Below, piece by piece: positions 7,201 through 10,520 of a stretch of DNA of 10,520 bases. The stretch's first letter is position 1. The number at the start of each line of letters is the position of its first letter. This DNA is from Candidatus Sumerlaeota bacterium (GTDB taxonomy: Bacteria > UBP6 > UBA1177). The stretch covers positions 1 through 10,520 of the forward strand of contig SLGQ01000061.1 in the NCBI GenBank assembly GCA_007136595.1, read 5' to 3'. The position numbers and the translations under genes were made by a program. The notes under the pieces were generated by a model. It was not told where the DNA came from and did no database searches. It was given only the letters and a program-made list of their open reading frames with translations.

Positions 7201-8292
7201 CTAATCAATTGATTCAAGAATTGAGTAATATATCTCTGCAGCTTTCACTATTTGAGAAAAAGGGGCGGACTCATCCTCTCTGTGAGCTTTTTCGAGGCTT
7301 CCCGGACCAAGAATTATTGGTTTTACACCGTTATCCCAGAAATATACCGCATCAGAATCGCTGGGGAAATAGCTCGTCTCCCATTTAATCCCTAATTTTT
7401 TAAAAACATCCTGCAGTTTTGCAGCAAACGGTCCGGTAGCAGGAATGCTGTAACCTGAGTGGATGGTAATAATATTGAGTATCTCATCAATTCTTTTTTG
7501 ATTTGGAAACAAAGACCGTATAAACTCTTCCAGCCCGACGATCATTTTGCCTGAAGGATAGTGAGGGGGAAGATGGAAATCGAGCAATGACTCACAATAG
7601 TCAGGAACCACAAATCCCGATCTGGAACTGAAAAGATCTCTTATGTTAAAAATTATCCCGTCTCCCATAGCATCCACAAATTCAGTTATTTTCAGCAGAG
7701 AAACCAACATTGTCTGCACAGCGTTTTCTTCTTTTTTGGCAAGAGATGCGTGCTTTTTTTTACCTTTAGTATGGAGACTTGCCTCAATGTAGCCATAGTG
7801 GTCAAAACATGGTTTTAATTGAGTAGGCTCACCGATTACAGCCCATGAAAAACTGTACTCTTCAAGAAACTTGTTGGCTCCATCTCCATATTCTTCTTCA
7901 CCAACCAGCAAAGCCAGAGCCGCGGACGGCAACTTCCCCTTGTCTTCAAGAAAAGCATGAAAAGCTTCTATCATTGCGGCACAACCACCTTTCATATCAC
8001 TTGTACCCAATCCGAAAACTTCGTCACCATCATGATCAAATCCGTAATGCTCATAATCAGATGCCGATACTGTGTCAAGATGACCGGCAAAACAGATTGA
8101 CGGTTTGTTTTCCTCATCATAAATGATAATATTCTCTCTATCCTTCTCAACTTCCTGCAAAACGGGGTTCAACTTGTTTGCAATAAGATAATTATTTAAA
8201 AACTTAACGATTTTTTCTTCTTTGCCGGTAGGGCTGTAAATATCGACCATGGACGAAACAAGATTTAGCAGTCTCTCTTTTTTTACCGGCAT
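7201..8292 (-). CDS. M20-family zinc deacylase/peptidase (ArgE/DapE/LysK-like)
   Basis: This 363-residue cytoplasmic metallo-hydrolase removes an acyl or aminoacyl group through a di-zinc centre. Visible motifs are AGHLDTV (ligand His71 and Asp73), GTSDMKGG (bridging Asp99), VGEEEYGDGA (base Glu133 and ligand Glu134), IGEPT (Glu155) and GSLEKAHRED (His337). The lid/dimer domain lies between about residues 165 and 275 and includes KGKKKHAS at the place of the usual G-x-x-x-H-S/A motif. Length and motif spacing fit ArgE, DapE, LysK and related deacylases; the motifs alone do not fix the substrate, so no symbol is given. Its ATG shares one base with the stop of the acetyltransferase gene (TAATG), with AAGGA seven bases upstream, so the pair is translationally coupled. 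An N-acetyl substrate made by that partner is an attractive but unproven idea. The stop is 11 bases from the convergent helicase stop. Confidence 0.9.
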   Translation of the reverse strand: MPVKKERLLNLVSSMVDIYSPTGKEEKIVKFLNNYLIANKLNPVLQEVEKDRENIIIYDEENKPSICFAGHLDTVSASDYEHYGFDHDGDEVFGLGTSDMKGGCAAMIEAFHAFLEDKGKLPSAALALLVGEEEYGDGANKFLEEYSFSWAVIGEPTQLKPCFDHYGYIEASLHTKGKKKHASLAKKEENAVQTMLVSLLKITEFVDAMGDGIIFNIRDLFSSRSGFVVPDYCESLLDFHLPPHYPSGKMIVGLEEFIRSLFPNQKRIDEILNIITIHSGYSIPATGPFAAKLQDVFKKLGIKWETSYFPSDSDAVYFWDNGVKPIILGPGSLEKAHREDESAPFSQIVKAAEIYYSILESID

Positions 8293-8819
8293 TAATTGTT
8301 CCTTTTCCGGGAATTATCATCTCTCAAGCTGAGCGTAAGATAAATATGATCCTGAGGATTTTTAAAACCTTTGCCTTTGAAAAATTCTATTGCATTGTGG
8401 TTATCTGCCTGTGTGTCAACGATTATCATCGTTACATTTTCTTCTACCATAACTTCTTTAAATTTCTCAAAAAGCATAGATGCGACACCCATTCCGCCAT
8501 ACTCTTTGTTTACACCTGTCCAAACTAAATAACCGTATTTTCTGTTGGTTTTCTTTTCTATGACTGTGCCCAGAAGAAACCCGACAAATTTTCCATCGGC
8601 AAATGCGCTGAAACAGTATTCTGAACTGTCGTGATAAAAATCAATGATCTCATACTCATCCCAAATCCTGTAAAGATTTGGCATGGCACTAAGAGTAAAA
8701 AGCTTTTCCCCAAGATGGAAAGCAGGAGCAATATCATCGATTTCCATAGGTTTTACAACAATGTTATGGTCTTCACTTGAATTTTTCGCCATTGTTTTTT
8801 CAGACACTCTACTTATCAT
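8292..8819 (-). CDS. GNAT-family N-acetyltransferase
   Basis: This 175-residue single-domain GNAT enzyme would move an acetyl group from acetyl-CoA to an amine. The acetyl-CoA pyrophosphate loop (motif A) is seen as VNKEYGGMGVASML (103-116), preceded by the beta-4 strand YGYLVWTGV. Motif B appears as ADNHNAIEFFKGKGF (138-152), where the Asn/Phe pattern is typical of RimI-like members. The first 20 residues are a polar extension. An internal Met10 exists, but the first ATG has a perfect AGGAGG four bases upstream (8824-8829) and is preferred. The gene begins 25 bases after the amidase stop and overlaps the M20 gene by one base, so it is the middle gene of one operon. The substrate cannot be told from sequence; it could be an amino acid, a peptide or a muropeptide amine. 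Confidence 0.88.
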   Translation of the reverse strand: MISRVSEKTMAKNSSEDHNIVVKPMEIDDIAPAFHLGEKLFTLSAMPNLYRIWDEYEIIDFYHDSSEYCFSAFADGKFVGFLLGTVIEKKTNRKYGYLVWTGVNKEYGGMGVASMLFEKFKEVMVEENVTMIIVDTQADNHNAIEFFKGKGFKNPQDHIYLTLSLRDDNSRKRNN

Positions 8820-8844
8820 GTTTCCTCCTGCCTATTGAATTATT

Positions 8845-10520
8845 TTAAAAAACAATAACAGAGCAACCTTCGTCTTTTAATTCAATATATTCGGAGTCAT
8901 CCCATTCATCTTCTGATGTATCGCCAGTATCTCCGGTATTTCCTGTGTTTCCTGTATCACCAGTATCTCCGGTATTTCCTGTGTTTCCCGTATCTCCAGT
9001 ATCACCAGTGTCTCCGGTATCACCTGTGTTTCCGGTGTCACCAGTATTTCCGGTATCACCTGTGTTTCCAGTATTTCCAGTGTCTCCGGTATCACCAGTA
9101 TCTCCCGTATCGCCTGGGTCTCCAACTTCAAGTTGCACATCTTTTTCTGTTTCAGCACCGGAAACAATTGTAATATCAACTTTTGCAGATTTATGCCCTG
9201 ATGCCTGAACAGAAAGTTCATAGTCTCCGGGAACAACATTTTCAAAAGAATATGATCCGCCTGTTCCGGAATAAGTAGTTTCAGAACTGCCGGTGTTTTT
9301 CGGAGTTAAGACACAAAGTGCAGTTTCAATAGGGGTTCCGCCCGCTTTAGATGTGATCTTTCCTTTAAGACTTCCAAGAGGGTCACTGCCAACTTCTTCT
9401 ATTCCTGTTGATGCCCAGTTGTCACCGGCATTCAATGTGGCAGGATAAACTGTTTTTGTAATAAAACCATCTTTACTGATCGTAAGACTGTAATCGGCAG
9501 TATTAAGATCGTTGAATCTGAAAAGTCCGCTCGCATCAGAATAAATTGTTGTTTCTACATTTGTGGTAAGATTTTTCAACACACACTTTGCATTGGAAAG
9601 TCTGTTTCCTTCTATATTTCCAAGTCCCGAGGAGAGATTATAGACAAATCCTCTCAGATAAGCTTGACCACCTGATCCGCTTTCAACCAGACCGGTTGAT
9701 GCCCAGTTTGTATTTCCTGCAGGAACTGTTGCGTCCCTCGTTTTTGTGACAAACCCTGCTTTTTCAATTTTCAACTGATAATCGCCCGGATCAATATTTT
9801 CAAAAGAAAAAAGTCCGGTTGCAGAACTTGTCACCGTATGCGTATCGGTCCCTTTGGTCAAAGTGCATGTTGCACCTGCTATTCTGTTCCCCTCAACATT
9901 GTCTCCTTGTGATTCATTATAAACATATCCTTTAAGCCCTCCTTTTTCAGTTGGAGGAGGACCGTCAGTATTTTGAGGGGTTACTCCGTAATAATCGCAA
10001 ACTGCCTGATAAGATGCAACAGCATGTGCCTGTCTGTTGGCGGGCTGTCTGATGATGTTTCCCTCGGTTGGGTTGTCTATAAAGAGTGCTTCCGAGAGAG
10101 CGGCGGGCATATTTGTTGCAGTAAGCACCGTAAAACTTGCATACTTAACACCTCTGTTATGCCTTTTAAGGTGTTCGAGAAGTCTTGTTTGAACTTTTGA
10201 GGCAAAATTGGCTGCATTAGTTCCCGACTTATATGCGTAAGTTTCTGTTCCATGTGCTGTTTTATTAAAAGCATTAAGATGATGAGAAAGAAATAGGTTC
10301 GCATTGTTGTTGTTTGCGATTGCAGCTCTGTTTTGCAGAGAAATAAAAACATCATCGTCCCTTGTCATAATAACTGTTGCACCGTGATTTTCAAGAAGGG
10401 GCTTTGTCCTTACAGAAATATCAAGCACCATATCAGCTTCAGTTATTCCGTCACCGAGTGCTCCCGGATCATGACCACCGTGTCCCGGATCTATACAGAT
10501 TTTTTTCCCTGCAAGAGTTG
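8845..10520 (-). CDS. N-acetylmuramoyl-L-alanine amidase with three beta-sandwich domains and a (D/N)TG tail (5' end beyond window)
   Basis: 557 residues are visible; the N-terminus lies past the right edge. An ATG at 10431 is not the start, because the zinc motif KKICIDPGHGG is encoded upstream of it in the same frame. The Amidase_3 domain (visible residues 4-178) hydrolyses the bond between MurNAc and L-alanine in peptidoglycan. Zinc ligands are His13 (DPGHGG), Glu27 (ITEAD) and His80 (SHHLNA); the catalytic Glu is 143 (ALSEALFIDNP). Three carboxypeptidase-regulatory-like beta-sandwich domains follow at 193-276, 286-373 and 382-465, then a repeat of 22 DTG/NTG units, then a short acidic end finishing in DEGCSVIVF. 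The protein is probably exported, with the sandwich domains binding or spacing it in the envelope. Each sandwich carries one Cys at the same place (GATCTL, NAKCVL, TALCVL). It is the first visible gene of the operon with the acetyltransferase and M20 genes. Amidase identity is firm; the tail's role is unknown. Confidence 0.92.
   Translation of the reverse strand, partial: TLAGKKICIDPGHGGHDPGALGDGITEADMVLDISVRTKPLLENHGATVIMTRDDDVFISLQNRAAIANNNNANLFLSHHLNAFNKTAHGTETYAYKSGTNAANFASKVQTRLLEHLKRHNRGVKYASFTVLTATNMPAALSEALFIDNPTEGNIIRQPANRQAHAVASYQAVCDYYGVTPQNTDGPPPTEKGGLKGYVYNESQGDNVEGNRIAGATCTLTKGTDTHTVTSSATGLFSFENIDPGDYQLKIEKAGFVTKTRDATVPAGNTNWASTGLVESGSGGQAYLRGFVYNLSSGLGNIEGNRLSNAKCVLKNLTTNVETTIYSDASGLFRFNDLNTADYSLTISKDGFITKTVYPATLNAGDNWASTGIEEVGSDPLGSLKGKITSKAGGTPIETALCVLTPKNTGSSETTYSGTGGSYSFENVVPGDYELSVQASGHKSAKVDITIVSGAETEKDVQLEVGDPGDTGDTGDTGDTGNTGNTGDTGNTGDTGNTGDTGDTGDTGDTGNTGNTGDTGDTGNTGNTGDTGDTSEDEWDDSEYIELKDEGCSVIVF
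8914..9111 (-). repeat. 22-unit, 9-bp tandem repeat coding for (Asp/Asn)-Thr-Gly
   Basis: The minus strand encodes 21 DTG or NTG triplets plus a final DTS with no interruption: 14 begin with Asp and 8 with Asn. Thr uses all four codons (ACT, ACC, ACA, ACG) and Gly varies between GGA, GGT and GGC, so most units have drifted at DNA level while the protein pattern stayed fixed. Two adjacent 36-bp blocks, 8923-8958 and 8959-8994, differ at only two bases (34 of 36 identical), which indicates a recent duplication by slippage or unequal exchange. Confidence 0.9.
9124..9942 (-). repeat. Three tandem carboxypeptidase-regulatory-like domain units in the amidase
   Basis: Domain-coding units lie at 9691-9942, 9400-9663 and 9124-9375 in order of translation. 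All share G-x-(V/I) opening, a GLF(S/R)F or SYSF strand, a (P)GDY/ADY turn and a closing strand. The first two are closer to each other than to the third: both have YN-x-S-x-G, a shared EGNR motif, and both end NWASTG. This points to duplication of one unit, with the third more diverged. Confidence 0.8.

Noticed and set aside
7754..7761. T8 run (A8 in the M20 gene) as a slippage site
   Set aside because: Similar A8 runs occur at 4247-4254 and 5748-5755 in other genes. Lys codons AAA AAA in an AT-rich genome explain them, and no frame disruption is seen.
8914..9111. Possible CRISPR array or intergenic satellite
   Set aside because: The period is 9 bp with no unique spacers, and the region is an uninterrupted coding repeat.
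8916..9208. Plus-strand frames made of PVSPVFPV-like and YLRYFLCF-like repeats
   Set aside because: These are readings of the 9-bp repeat on the wrong strand. Any 9-bp repeat gives periodic peptides in all frames. The minus frame continues into the amidase and is the real one.
8877..9245. Minus-strand frame rich in ILEIPETQ-like repeats
   Set aside because: It is an out-of-frame reading of the same repeat on the amidase strand, with no start signal and no conserved domain.
10429..10431. ATG at 10431 as the start of the amidase
   Set aside because: The in-frame upstream codons encode DPGHGG and the zinc-binding Glu, so this start would remove essential residues. The true start is outside the window.

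Overview
The window looks like a piece of chromosome from a Gram-negative bacterium with a low to moderate G+C content. The evidence is a predicted outer-membrane protein, a Slt70-type lytic transglycosylase, a secreted-type Amidase_3 protein, and strong AGGAGG/AAGGA ribosome binding sites. The tandem sensor domains of the histidine kinase resemble proteins I associate with Desulfobacterota and related deltaproteobacterial lineages, and the (D/N)TG tail of the amidase fits uncultured relatives of that group. This placement is inference from style and not a measured assignment. I see no tRNA, rRNA, CRISPR array, insertion sequence or phage gene. The coding density is very high, and no stretch over 300 bases lacks a gene.

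Left block (1-5845, minus strand). A good sigma70-type promoter (TTGACT, 17 bp, TATATT) at 5817-5845 drives three tightly packed genes. They are a PP2C-type protein phosphatase fused to a cyclic-nucleotide-binding-like domain, a Slt70-like lytic transglycosylase that starts 2 bases after the phosphatase stop, and an unrecognised outer-membrane-type protein 7 bases further on. A second promoter (TTGACA, 17 bp, TAACAT) at 1315-1343 then serves a cytoplasmic sensor histidine kinase. That gene runs off the left edge just after its phosphoacceptor His, and its sensor part is two diverged copies of a STAS-like domain.

Middle (5846-7189, plus strand). A 175-base divergent intergenic region carries the phosphatase promoter on one side. 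On the other side it carries a perfect 8-bp inverted repeat and a weaker promoter candidate ahead of an RhlE-type DEAD-box RNA helicase.

Right block (7201-10520, minus strand). An operon whose promoter is beyond the right edge encodes, in order of transcription, an N-acetylmuramoyl-L-alanine amidase with three carboxypeptidase-regulatory-like beta-sandwich domains and a (D/N)TG repeat tail, a GNAT N-acetyltransferase, and an M20-family metallo-deacylase/peptidase whose ATG overlaps the acetyltransferase stop. This operon converges on the helicase with only 11 bases between stops and no clear terminator.

The common theme is the cell envelope. Two peptidoglycan-cleaving enzymes of different specificity sit in separate operons. 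One is co-transcribed with a signalling phosphatase and an outer-membrane protein. The other is co-transcribed with an acyl-transfer/acyl-removal pair. I found no complete new defence or mobile system. The most unusual items are the phosphatase fusion with a degenerate nucleotide-binding site and a G8 tract in its active-site codons, the amidase architecture with a recently duplicated repeat tail, and the duplicated sensor domains of the kinase.
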